From: Sphingobacteriia bacterium 24-36-13
Lineage (GTDB): Bacteria; Bacteroidota; Bacteroidia; Chitinophagales; Chitinophagaceae
Direction: 5' to 3'
NCBI GenBank assembly: GCA_002281875.1
Contig: NCHN01000001.1
Location: 192,861 to 256,168, forward strand
DNA: 63,308 bases
Position 1 is the stretch's first letter; each line of letters starts with the position of its first letter. Position numbers and translations under genes: made by a program. Shown one piece after another: positions 8,555-17,050 of the stretch. The notes beneath the pieces were generated by a model that did not search any database, was not told the DNA's origin, and was given only the letters and a program-made list of their open reading frames with translations.

Positions 8555-9124
8555 ATGATTTTCGGAAGAATGAGAAAGTTTTATGTTTTACTTGGTTTTG
8601 TTTTAATGCAAATAAATGGGAATGCGAATACTTCTATTAATACTGAGCCGCAGGATACTTTCCCTGTTCCTGTTAATATAAAAAACCAGCTATTTTATTT
8701 GCAAAGAACTACCAATACCAATACGGTTGTTTATGCTTTAAATATCAACGAAAAAGGGGTGCTAGATGAGTCAACGCCAGTAAGAGTTTTTTGGATACGT
8801 TATCCAGAAGGAGGTATGCAGAAAGACTTGAACTTTATTCAAAAAGCATTTGCTTATGGAACCATTTCTAAGAAAAACAAAGATGGTACCTTTACCATTC
8901 AATTAGTGGCTTACAAGAAAAAGGAATTTATATTAAAGAAATCGGCTCTAGATAATACCTATAAATTATATACACTTATTAATAATAAAGAATCGGAAAT
9001 TAAACGAATTTTTATCAAGATAGATCCAGGCGGTACTTTGTTTAATCCCAATATAGCTTATGTGGAAATGAAGGGGAAGGAGGCGAGCAACAATAAGCCT
9101 ATCATGGAAAGATTCAAACCCTAA
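8555..9124 (+). CDS. Secreted DUF4833 family protein
   Basis: 189 aa from the ATG at 8555; a TTG at 8549 and an ATG at 8570 are alternatives. The N-terminus is a signal peptide (FYVLLGFVLMQINGNANT). The mature part is beta-rich, with VRVFWIRYPEGGMQKDLN and a late IFIKIDPGGTLFNPNIAYVE segment, in the style of DUF4833. I know no biochemical function. It sits between the phosphotransferase and the Aur1-like gene, with gaps of 29 and 13 bases, so it is probably cotranscribed and a good candidate for an envelope component of the inositol lipid pathway. Confidence 0.65.
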   Translation: MIFGRMRKFYVLLGFVLMQINGNANTSINTEPQDTFPVPVNIKNQLFYLQRTTNTNTVVYALNINEKGVLDESTPVRVFWIRYPEGGMQKDLNFIQKAFAYGTISKKNKDGTFTIQLVAYKKKEFILKKSALDNTYKLYTLINNKESEIKRIFIKIDPGGTLFNPNIAYVEMKGKEASNNKPIMERFKP

Positions 9125-9137
9125 TTGAAAAGCAACT

Positions 9138-10061
9138 ATGCCAATCAATAAAAAAAAGATTAAAGCATCTTTATTAGTTCTACTTTTTTCGGTAGGATAT
9201 TTACTATTGTCTTATTTTTTAATCGGATTTAAGTCGGACCAACTGATTTTAGTGGGGCTATTTAATTTCATGTATTATTTATCTGAAGTAACTAGAAAAT
9301 TCATATTAGGCTTTATCGTTTTTATTGTTTTCTGGATCATTTTCGATTACATGAAAGCATTCCCTAATTATGAATTTAATACTGTTAGTATTAACGAATT
9401 ATATGAATTAGAAAAAAGCATTTTTGGATTTAAATTTAATGGGGGAGTAGTAACCCCAAATGAATTTTGGTTGCTTCAGCATACCAATGCATTAGATATT
9501 GTGTCGGGTATTTTTTATTTAAGTTGGATACCTGTTCCACTCATATTTGCAGGGGTATTATTTTTTTATAGAAAAAGGGAATTTTTTTATTTCTCCTTAA
9601 CTTTCTTGCTGGTTAATTTAATAGGGTTCTGTATTTACTATATTTATCCTGCAGCACCTCCATGGTATGTGCAGCAATATGGATTCGATTTCATTGCAAA
9701 TACAAAGGGTAATACTGCTGGGCTTTCTAGGTTCGATGCGTATTTTGGTGTAGAGATATTTAAAGGGCTTTACGAAAAAAGCTCCAATGTTTTTGCTGCA
9801 ATGCCTTCTCTGCATTCCTCTTATCCACTCATTGTTTTGTATTATGGAATACGTAATAAGTTGGGCTGGATTAATATTATACTGGCGGTTGTAACAGTAG
9901 GAATTTGGTTTGCCGCTGTGTACAGTAGTCACCACTATGTTTTAGATGTGCTTGCTGGTATCGCTTGTGCGTTAACTGGAATTTGGTTATTTCAAAAGTT
10001 ATTGCATACAAAAGGTTGGGTGCATAATGCTATTGAAAAAGCCGTGCGAGCACTTAGTTAA
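9138..10061 (+). CDS. Aur1-like PAP2 membrane protein, probable inositol phosphorylceramide synthase
   Basis: 307 aa with about six membrane helices. PAP2/Aur1 catalytic motifs are visible: YPAAPPWYVQQYG mid-protein, AAMPSLHSSYP (MPSLH at 222-226), and SSHHYVLDVLAG (263-274) with the His and Asp of the triad. Aur1-type enzymes transfer phosphoinositol from phosphatidylinositol to ceramide and release diacylglycerol. Placement at the end of the inositol cluster supports this. A general lipid phosphatase is the alternative. The last 8 bases overlap the convergent gene on the other strand. Confidence 0.8.
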   Translation: MPINKKKIKASLLVLLFSVGYLLLSYFLIGFKSDQLILVGLFNFMYYLSEVTRKFILGFIVFIVFWIIFDYMKAFPNYEFNTVSINELYELEKSIFGFKFNGGVVTPNEFWLLQHTNALDIVSGIFYLSWIPVPLIFAGVLFFYRKREFFYFSLTFLLVNLIGFCIYYIYPAAPPWYVQQYGFDFIANTKGNTAGLSRFDAYFGVEIFKGLYEKSSNVFAAMPSLHSSYPLIVLYYGIRNKLGWINIILAVVTVGIWFAAVYSSHHYVLDVLAGIACALTGIWLFQKLLHTKGWVHNAIEKAVRALS

Positions 10062-10674
10062 AAGGTGCACAAATTCTTTTTGCAACTGGAACAATAAGAA
10101 AAGGAAAAACAAAAGCTGCAATGACATCTATGGTATAATGCACATGTTGAATCAATACCAAAATTCCTACAGTAATTGCCCCTGTAAAAACAATTAGTTG
10201 ATCTCTTTTAGTTTTTAAGCACAACGCTAAACAAACTAATGTTGCTGTATGGCCCGAAAAGAATAAATCTTTGGTAATAAATTTTGCTCCATAAAAACTA
10301 TTGGTGATGGGGTCTATTAATTCTATTAAGTCCTTGGGTGGTTCTAAAGGAACCAAATAAATACTGATAATTCTTGAAATAGATAATAGGTTAAACCCCC
10401 AAATGATTAGCAGTATCAAGGTAGGGTCTTTAAAACCTTTAAATAAATACCATAAGCATAAAGACCAAATAATGATAAATGTTGGGATAGATACGTTAGC
10501 ACTTTTAATGAAGTCTAAAACAAGGTCGTTTAATACAATACCTTTTCTTGCTTCAATAAAAGCAAAATAATAGGGGAGGAAAGCAATTAATAAAACCAAT
10601 AGCAACAATCCGCCTGCCAATTTGTTACGAAATAATTTATTTCGTAAATATTGGCTCCAAAGCATCTTAGTCAT
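10054..10674 (-). CDS. Sphingomyelin-synthase-like PAP2_C membrane protein
   Basis: 206 aa with about six hydrophobic segments. Motifs characteristic of the sphingomyelin synthase branch are DLFFSGHTATL (SGHT at 140-143) and QHVHYTIDVIAA (His 179, Asp 183), which complete a His-His-Asp triad. This branch moves a phospho-head group between a glycerophospholipid and a ceramide or diacylglycerol. In bacteria the substrate is unknown. It is tail to tail with the Aur1-like gene, overlapping 8 bases, and 15 bases downstream of NagB–PIG-L on the same strand. Its role may be a second sphingolipid head-group reaction or a lipid phosphatase. Confidence 0.72.
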   Translation of the reverse strand: MTKMLWSQYLRNKLFRNKLAGGLLLLVLLIAFLPYYFAFIEARKGIVLNDLVLDFIKSANVSIPTFIIIWSLCLWYLFKGFKDPTLILLIIWGFNLLSISRIISIYLVPLEPPKDLIELIDPITNSFYGAKFITKDLFFSGHTATLVCLALCLKTKRDQLIVFTGAITVGILVLIQHVHYTIDVIAAFVFPFLIVPVAKRICAPFN

Positions 10675-10689
10675 TCGGCAAAAGTATGG

Positions 10690-12606
10690 CTAGTAATGCC
10701 AACGAACAAATGCTTCCATTGCGGCATATTTAGTCATTCCAAGTGCAGCATATAAATTGGCCGTATTGGCGTTTCTATCTTCCGCTCTTTGCCAAAATTC
10801 TCTATTGTCAGCACCTTGAAATGGAACCATGTCTTTTTGTGATTGATGGATAAATATGCCAAAGCGTTTTTTCTTGACTTGATCTGGACTCATTGGAATG
10901 GCCATTTCAATTTCAGCAATATCCCATTCTTGCCATGCACCTTTGTACAACCAAACCCAACAGTCTTTAATCCAGTCATCACCTGCAGCTTTGATCCGCC
11001 TAAGCGCCTCAAAAACCGCTTCTAAACAGACCCTATGAGTGCCATGTGGATCTGCTAAATCTCCCGCACAGTAAACCTGATGTGGTTTTAGTTTCCGCAG
11101 CAATTCCATGGTGATCAAAATATCTTCTTCGCCCAATGGCTTTTTTTCAATGGTCCCAGTTTCATAGAAAGGCATATTCATAAAATGCCAACGACCTTCA
11201 GGTAATCCTACATATCTGCAAGTAGCTTTGGCTTCACCTCTTCTGATTAAACCTTTAACAGCCCTGATTTCTCTAGTATCCATTTGGTCTTTCTTCTTTG
11301 AAGAAATAAATTGTTCAGCAGAAGAAAGTTGCTCAATACTCTTACTATTGTCCATTCCAAACATCTCTTCAAATCCCACTGCAAAATCAATAAAACGGGT
11401 CACAAATTCGTCGGTAACCGCAATATTCCCGCTGGTTTGATAAGCTACATGTACTTCATGACCTTGGTCGTGTAAGCGCATAAACGTTCCACCCATACTA
11501 ATGATATCATCGTCTGGATGTGGTGAAAATATTAAACAACGTTTAGGATGAGGTTCAGAGCGTTCAGGGTGTGCCGGAATAACTGCATTTGGCTTTCCAC
11601 CTGGCCATCCAGTAATGGTATCCCTAAGCATATAAAACACTTGAAGGTTTATTTCATACGCATCATCTTGTTCTACTAGTAAATCTGATAAACCATTTTC
11701 GGTATAATCTAGGCTGGTTAAGCTAAGTACCGATTTATTGAGCTTAAGTGCCAGGTTAACCACTGCTCTTTTAATCATGGCATCGGTCCAAACACAATCC
11801 CCAGTTAACCATGGCGATTTTATTCTCGTAAGTTCTGTAGAAGCCGCTTGGTCAATTATAAATGTACAGTCGTTGTGTTGCTGTAAAATACTTGCAGGAA
11901 TGCTTTCTGTAACGTTTCCTTCTACTGACTTTGCTACAATACTTGCTTTGTTTCCCCAAGCCAATAAAATAATTTTCTTTGCTTTTAAAATACTACTGAT
12001 ACCCATAGTAACGGCCAATCTGGGAACTTTGGTAATCGTTTCAAACTCGTAAGAATTAGCCAATCGAGTACTGTTCTCTAAATTAACTAATCTTGTTTTA
12101 GACAAAATGCTTGATCCAGGCTCATTGAACCCAATATGCCCATTCTGTCCAATTCCCAAAATTTGTAAATCTATGCCGCCTGCAGCTTCAATGGCTTGTT
12201 CATAAGAGGCACAGTAATTTTTCATTTCTGCTTTTGGGGCATTTCCATTAGGCAAATGAATGTTTTTTGGATCAATATCAATATGGTTAAATAAGTTACG
12301 ATGCATAAAGCTCCAATAGCTTTGGTAGGCATCTTTATCTATTGGATAGTACTCATCTAAATTAAAAGTGATTACATTTTTAAAGCTCAATCCTTCTTCA
12401 CGATGCATTCTAACTAATTCTGCATACATTTTAATAGGAGTAGACCCTGTAGCCATGCCTAGTACAACCATTTCTCCTTTGGAAGCTTTTTGTTTAATTA
12501 AACTAGCAATTTGTTGGGCTGCATAAACAGAGCCCTCTACTGCCGTTGGATAAATTTTGACTTCAATCTTCTCAAATGAGTCTACCATATTTAACTTGTT
12601 TTGCAT
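10690..12606 (-). CDS. nagB: Glucosamine-6-phosphate deaminase fused to a PIG-L deacetylase
   Basis: 638 aa two-domain protein. Residues about 10-260 are NagB: GMATGSTPIKMY, FNLDEYYPID and GIGQNGHIGFNEPG cover the sugar-phosphate and catalytic sites. This domain turns glucosamine 6-phosphate into fructose 6-phosphate and ammonia. From about residue 375 a PIG-L / LmbE zinc deacetylase follows, with FSPHPDDDIISMGG and a later DPHGTHRVC. The fusion could deacetylate and then deaminate GlcNAc 6-phosphate, although the PIG-L substrate is not shown. The layout is known in Bacteroidota. It lies 59 bases after a GH20 gene on the same strand, so it joins chitin or glycan GlcNAc release to glycolysis. 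Confidence 0.9.
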   Translation of the reverse strand: MQNKLNMVDSFEKIEVKIYPTAVEGSVYAAQQIASLIKQKASKGEMVVLGMATGSTPIKMYAELVRMHREEGLSFKNVITFNLDEYYPIDKDAYQSYWSFMHRNLFNHIDIDPKNIHLPNGNAPKAEMKNYCASYEQAIEAAGGIDLQILGIGQNGHIGFNEPGSSILSKTRLVNLENSTRLANSYEFETITKVPRLAVTMGISSILKAKKIILLAWGNKASIVAKSVEGNVTESIPASILQQHNDCTFIIDQAASTELTRIKSPWLTGDCVWTDAMIKRAVVNLALKLNKSVLSLTSLDYTENGLSDLLVEQDDAYEINLQVFYMLRDTITGWPGGKPNAVIPAHPERSEPHPKRCLIFSPHPDDDIISMGGTFMRLHDQGHEVHVAYQTSGNIAVTDEFVTRFIDFAVGFEEMFGMDNSKSIEQLSSAEQFISSKKKDQMDTREIRAVKGLIRRGEAKATCRYVGLPEGRWHFMNMPFYETGTIEKKPLGEEDILITMELLRKLKPHQVYCAGDLADPHGTHRVCLEAVFEALRRIKAAGDDWIKDCWVWLYKGAWQEWDIAEIEMAIPMSPDQVKKKRFGIFIHQSQKDMVPFQGADNREFWQRAEDRNANTANLYAALGMTKYAAMEAFVRWHY

Positions 12607-12665
12607 GGCTAATATACGTTAAAGCTTCATAAATCTGCATTAAATTCGCTGCTTTTTGCGGGTAT

Positions 12666-14324
12666 TTAAGGCTTTTTAGTTGTTATTGGGGTATTATTGG
12701 CAGGATCAAAATATGCTTTGCTGTAGTTGAATCCTAACCAATCAAAGCGCTTGAATTGATTCAATAAACGTTTCTCGAAATTAGGCCAGCTTTTTTGTTC
12801 TTTAGGTGTCCAAAGAACTTCGCTTAACGCACTCATTCTTGGAAATATTTGGTACTCTACTTTTGAAGTATTGGTCATGTATTCAGTCCAAACATTGGCT
12901 TGTGCACCTAGAACATATTTTGCATCTTCCGCTGAAAGCGCTTTAGGGATTGGATCATAGCTGTAGACTTTTTGAACAGTCGTGTAACCACCAATGGTCA
13001 CTGAGTCTTCATTCTTCGTTTGTTTGTGATCAAAATACATCCAACCTCCTGGAGTCATAATTACATTGTGTTTTTGTTTGGCTGCCTCTATTCCTCCTTG
13101 TTCACCCCTCCAACTCATCACCGTTGCATTAGGCGCTAATCCACCTTCCAATATTTCATCCCATCCAATGATTTGCTTCCCTTTGCTATTTAAGTATTTC
13201 TCCACTCGCTGAATAAAATAGCTTTGTAAACCATGTTCGTCTTTTAATCCCTTTTCTTTAATTAACTGTTGACAAAAAGCCGATTTTTTCCAAGCTTCTT
13301 TAGGGCACTCATCGCCACCTATATGAATATATTTTGAAGGGAATAATTGTATTACTTCATCAAATACATTCTCTAGAAATTTAAATGTAGTTTCAGTTGG
13401 AGCAAATACGTCTTCAAATACGCCCCAAGTTTGTTGTACTTGTTTCCCAGTAGTTGAACCGTTCCAAGCAATTTTAGCAGGCACTTTGGTGCTTGAATCG
13501 GGAAAGCAACTCAATTCAGGATAAGCTGCAATAGCAGCAGAAGAATGGCCAGGTAATTCAATCTCAGGAATCACTTCAATATATCTATCTGCAGCATATT
13601 GTACTATTTCTTTTATTTGAGCTTGGGTATAGAATCCACCATAACGAGTATTGGTGTTTCCTGTACCTGGATACCTTCCAATAGTGGTTCCATTTCTAAA
13701 TCCACCAATTTCAGTTAATCTTGGATATTGTTTAATTTCAATTCTCCAGCCTTGGTCTTCTGTTAAATGCCAATGAAAAGTATTCATCTTGTGCATGGCA
13801 ATAAAATCAATGTATTTTTTTAAAAAGTCAACTGGAAAAAAATGTCGAGCAACATCTAAATGCATTCCTCTATAGGCGAAACGAGGTTGATCTTTAACCA
13901 TTAATTGTGGGATATTCAAACTAGTTGATTTTGTAAAAGGGAACAATTGGATTAATGATTGAACTCCGTAGAACACACCTGTTTCATTGTCTCCTTCAAT
14001 TATTACTCCATTATTTTTTACTTCTAATTGATATGCGCCTGCAATTGGGTAGTCAAGTCTAGCATAAGATAAAATGATATTTCCATCGTTTTTTGAAGAA
14101 GTAGAAATCGGTAAAACCAATCCATACATTTTCTTTAAGTAAGCTTGCAAAAATTTTGCAGATTTTTCTAAACCGCTTCCTTTAGTAACAATATTGGTTT
14201 TATTGTTTACTAAAAAATTACCATTACCCATTTTTAAGGATGCTGGTTGAGGAATAATTGGGCTTTCTTGCGCTGTACTAATAATTGAAGTAAATAAGCA
14301 AAAAGCTAAAAACAGATTTTTCAT
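12666..14324 (-). CDS. Beta-N-acetylhexosaminidase, GH20 (first copy)
   Basis: 552 aa. A signal peptide covers about residues 1-18 (FLAFCLFTSIISTAQ). The GH20b N-terminal domain runs to about residue 150, followed by the GH20 TIM barrel. The catalytic pair is in HIGGDECPKEAW, and the substrate wall has HLTEDQGWRIEIK. It removes terminal GlcNAc or GalNAc from chito-oligosaccharides or glycans, outside the cytoplasm. It probably shares a transcript with NagB–PIG-L downstream. A paralogue of nearly equal length lies at 23985-25631. Confidence 0.92.
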   Translation of the reverse strand: MKNLFLAFCLFTSIISTAQESPIIPQPASLKMGNGNFLVNNKTNIVTKGSGLEKSAKFLQAYLKKMYGLVLPISTSSKNDGNIILSYARLDYPIAGAYQLEVKNNGVIIEGDNETGVFYGVQSLIQLFPFTKSTSLNIPQLMVKDQPRFAYRGMHLDVARHFFPVDFLKKYIDFIAMHKMNTFHWHLTEDQGWRIEIKQYPRLTEIGGFRNGTTIGRYPGTGNTNTRYGGFYTQAQIKEIVQYAADRYIEVIPEIELPGHSSAAIAAYPELSCFPDSSTKVPAKIAWNGSTTGKQVQQTWGVFEDVFAPTETTFKFLENVFDEVIQLFPSKYIHIGGDECPKEAWKKSAFCQQLIKEKGLKDEHGLQSYFIQRVEKYLNSKGKQIIGWDEILEGGLAPNATVMSWRGEQGGIEAAKQKHNVIMTPGGWMYFDHKQTKNEDSVTIGGYTTVQKVYSYDPIPKALSAEDAKYVLGAQANVWTEYMTNTSKVEYQIFPRMSALSEVLWTPKEQKSWPNFEKRLLNQFKRFDWLGFNYSKAYFDPANNTPITTKKP

Positions 14325-14349
14325 ATTGGTTTTGTTCGTTAGTTAGTAA

Positions 14350-14384
14350 AAATAAAAAAGATTCCCCTGAACGAGGAATCTTTT
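14350..14384 (-). terminator. Intrinsic terminator of the pfkA-pyk operon
   Basis: AAAAGATTCC (14356-14365) pairs with GGAATCTTTT (14375-14384) around a 9-base loop. Read on the minus strand it ends in a long T-rich run. It lies about 40 bases past the pyk stop. Confidence 0.8.
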
Positions 14385-14421
14385 ATTGTAAAGTATACAA
14401 AGACCTTCAATAGAAATTTTA

Positions 14422-15912
14422 TTAAACTACCCTAGTTAGCTTTATCAAATTGGTAGGTAAATGTTGATCAATAGGTGTACTGCCGGTATTGATTACTGCA
14501 TCTCCTGATTTAACAAATCCTCTTTGTTTTAAGATATCAATTTGATCTGCAACAATATCATCTAAGCTTTCTTCTTCAGAATAATGGAATGCCCTTACAC
14601 CCCAACTTAAGCTCAATTGATTTACTAATGATTTTTCTTTTGTAAAAATAAATAGTGGAGAAGAAGGGCGGTAACTGCTAAGCATAAATGCGGTATAACC
14701 ACTTTGTGTCATACCTATTAAGGCGTTTGCAGAAACATCTTCGGCCATTTTAGCTGCATTATAACAAACTGCATCACTGTAGAAAGAAGGAGAGTGTGGC
14801 TGAGGTTTTAAGTCTTCAGAGCGATTGTAACGATATTCTTTCTTTTCTACTTCTGCTATAATTTTACGCATGGTTTCAACTACCAATGCAGGATGTTGTC
14901 CTGCAGCAGTTTCACCACTTAGCATAACTGCGTCAGCACCTTCTAATACCGCATTTGCAACGTCGGTAATTTCACTTCTGTTGGGCTTAACTCTGTCTAT
15001 CATGCTTTCCATCATTTGGGTAGCTACAATTACAGGTTTCGCGCGGTGAATACATTTGCGTATTAATTCTTTTTGAATCAATGGAATTTGTTCTACTGGA
15101 AGCTCAACACCCAAATCTCCACGAGCTACCATGATTGCATCACTTTCTAAAATAATATCACGAATATTAACTAATGCTTCCGGTTTCTCAATCTTCGCAA
15201 TAATTTTAGTTTTGCTTTTTTTCTCGTCTAGTTTGCTTCTTAAAATTACAATGTCTTTAACGCTTCTTACAAAGCTTAAAGCAACCCAATCACATTGTTG
15301 TTCTATAATAAACTCTAAGTCTATTAAATCTTTTTCGGTAAGTGCAGGTAATGAAATTTTTGTATCAGGTAAGTTTAATCCCTTTTTTGAAGACAAAATT
15401 CCTCCTAAAGTAACTACCACTTTAACGTCGCCATTCTTTTCAATCCCGGTAACTTTAACCTCAATTTTACCATCGTCAATCATGATTAAGTTGCCTAATA
15501 CCACGTCCCCAGCTAGGTTAGGGTAGGAAACATAAATTTTTTCTTTTGTGCCAATACATTTTTCGTTGGTAAAAGTGAGAATATCACCCACTTGTAGGTC
15601 TAATGCATTGTTTTCAATTTCACCAACTCTAAGCTTAGGTCCTTGTAAATCGGCAAGAATGGCAATATTATATGGCTGCGTTTTGTTGATATTTCTGATA
15701 TGTTCAATAATAGCCAATTTATCTTCGTGGCTACCATGCGAAAAGTTTAACCTAAATACGTTTACACCTGCTTTCACCAAATTTAATAATTGGTCGTAAG
15801 AGTCACAAGCAGGTCCTACGGTTGCAACAATTTTTGTTTTGTGCATCACGTGTTTAACGCCCGCTTCTCTGTCCATCTCTTTGTGTAAGTACTTCTCTAA
15901 ATTCTTTGACAT
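14422..15912 (-). CDS. pyk: Pyruvate kinase
   Basis: 496 aa. It converts phosphoenolpyruvate and ADP to pyruvate and ATP. The N-terminus shows KIVATVGPACDSYDQL and VFRLNFSHG. The catalytic barrel has KIEKPEALVNI, MVARGDLGVELP (magnesium and phosphoenolpyruvate site) and TQMMESMI. The C-terminal regulatory domain ends the protein (GDAVINTGSTPIDQH). It carries a short extra N-terminal extension (about 22 residues) before the usual start of homology. It lies 29 bases after pfkA, so two glycolytic control enzymes are cotranscribed; a terminator follows. Confidence 0.96.
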   Translation of the reverse strand: MSKNLEKYLHKEMDREAGVKHVMHKTKIVATVGPACDSYDQLLNLVKAGVNVFRLNFSHGSHEDKLAIIEHIRNINKTQPYNIAILADLQGPKLRVGEIENNALDLQVGDILTFTNEKCIGTKEKIYVSYPNLAGDVVLGNLIMIDDGKIEVKVTGIEKNGDVKVVVTLGGILSSKKGLNLPDTKISLPALTEKDLIDLEFIIEQQCDWVALSFVRSVKDIVILRSKLDEKKSKTKIIAKIEKPEALVNIRDIILESDAIMVARGDLGVELPVEQIPLIQKELIRKCIHRAKPVIVATQMMESMIDRVKPNRSEITDVANAVLEGADAVMLSGETAAGQHPALVVETMRKIIAEVEKKEYRYNRSEDLKPQPHSPSFYSDAVCYNAAKMAEDVSANALIGMTQSGYTAFMLSSYRPSSPLFIFTKEKSLVNQLSLSWGVRAFHYSEEESLDDIVADQIDILKQRGFVKSGDAVINTGSTPIDQHLPTNLIKLTRVV

Positions 15913-15941
15913 TGTTTTGTTTTAGTTTTTTTGGTTGGGGG

Positions 15942-16925
15942 TTAACTAGCTAATATTTTTACGATTCTAAGCCAATCTTCTGAAATTTTTTGTTTGGCTT
16001 TTATTGCATGATCTAAAGGAGTGTAATGTAATTGATTGTTCAGAATACCCACCATTACATTATTGGTACCATTTAGTAAACATTCAACAGCCGCAAATCC
16101 CATTCTACTTGCAATTAATCTATCTAAACAAGTAGGGGAGCCGCCTCTTTGAATATGGCCTAAAATACAAACCCTGGTATCTGCATTTGGGAGCCTTTTT
16201 TTAACAATACTAGAAATTTCATTGGCTCCATATTTATCACCTTCTGCCACAACAATGATATTCACCAATTTTTTTCTCTTTTCTTGCTCAGATAAAGACT
16301 GTATTAGTTCTTCAATATCTGTTTCTGTTTCTGGAATTAAAATGTTTTCTGCACCAGTTGCAATTCCGCTGTGTAAAGCAATATATCCTGCATCTCGGCC
16401 CATTACTTCTACAATGAATAGTCGGTCGTGTGCATCTGCGGTATCCCTAATTTTATCTATCGCTTCTACTGCTGTATTTACTGCTGTGTCAAAGCCAATG
16501 GTAAAGTCGCTACCAGCAATATCTTTATCTATGGTTCCTGGAAGGCCAATACAAGGAATGTCAAATTCGTTACTGAATTTTTGTGCCCCCTTAAAACTAC
16601 CATCTCCTCCAATGATGACTAATCCGTCTATTCCCCTTTTCTTTAGATTTTCGTAGGCAATCTTTCTGCCCTCGGCTTCCATGAATATGGTGGATCTTGC
16701 TGTTTTTAATACAGTTCCTCCTCTTTGTATAATATTGGCTACTGATCTGGAGTTCATGGGATGAATATCATCATCTATCATACCACTGTATCCTCTCATT
16801 ATTCCAAATACTTCTAGTCCATTGTAAATTCCAGTTCTAACTACAGCTCTAATGGCAGCATTCATTCCCGGAGCATCTCCGCCAGAAGTTAATACCCCAA
16901 TTTTGCTAACTTTTTTACTGCCCAT
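15942..16925 (-). CDS. pfkA: ATP-dependent 6-phosphofructokinase
   Basis: 327 aa from the ATG at 16925, which gives the normal PfkA N-terminus (KIGVLTSGGDAPGMNAAIRA); an earlier in-frame start at 16976 would add an odd tail. It phosphorylates fructose 6-phosphate. GGDGSFKGAQ marks the ATP site, PGTIDKDIAGSDFTIGFDTA the substrate site with catalytic Asp, and MGRDAGYIAL the fructose-phosphate site. It is the first gene of a pfkA-pyk operon. A TATTTTTG -7 box (16984-16991, minus strand) lies 58 bases upstream. Confidence 0.96.
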   Translation of the reverse strand: MGSKKVSKIGVLTSGGDAPGMNAAIRAVVRTGIYNGLEVFGIMRGYSGMIDDDIHPMNSRSVANIIQRGGTVLKTARSTIFMEAEGRKIAYENLKKRGIDGLVIIGGDGSFKGAQKFSNEFDIPCIGLPGTIDKDIAGSDFTIGFDTAVNTAVEAIDKIRDTADAHDRLFIVEVMGRDAGYIALHSGIATGAENILIPETETDIEELIQSLSEQEKRKKLVNIIVVAEGDKYGANEISSIVKKRLPNADTRVCILGHIQRGGSPTCLDRLIASRMGFAAVECLLNGTNNVMVGILNNQLHYTPLDHAIKAKQKISEDWLRIVKILAS

Positions 16926-16961
16926 GTTTTTCAATCTCTTTAATAATAAGACAATCTTAAT

Positions 16962-16976
16962 GTGTACTGTATACAC
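16962..16976 (-). promoter_or_regulatory. Inverted repeat in the pfkA leader
   Basis: GTGTA-CTGTA-TACAC lies between the putative -7 box (16984-16991) and the pfkA start. It would fall at or near the 5' end of the mRNA, so it could be an operator or a small hairpin. The 5-bp arms make chance possible. Confidence 0.3.
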
Positions 16977-17050
16977 GGAATTCCAAAAATACGAATTTGA
17001 AAGGACATAGCCTTGTAGTGTTCTTATCTGATTTTTCGTAGCATTGCTGT

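Noticed and set aside
15131-16656. Long plus-strand reading frames (131 and 144 codons) inside pyk and pfkA
   Set aside because: They lie wholly within well-conserved enzymes on the other strand and have low-complexity Ser/Ile/Leu composition typical of antisense shadows.
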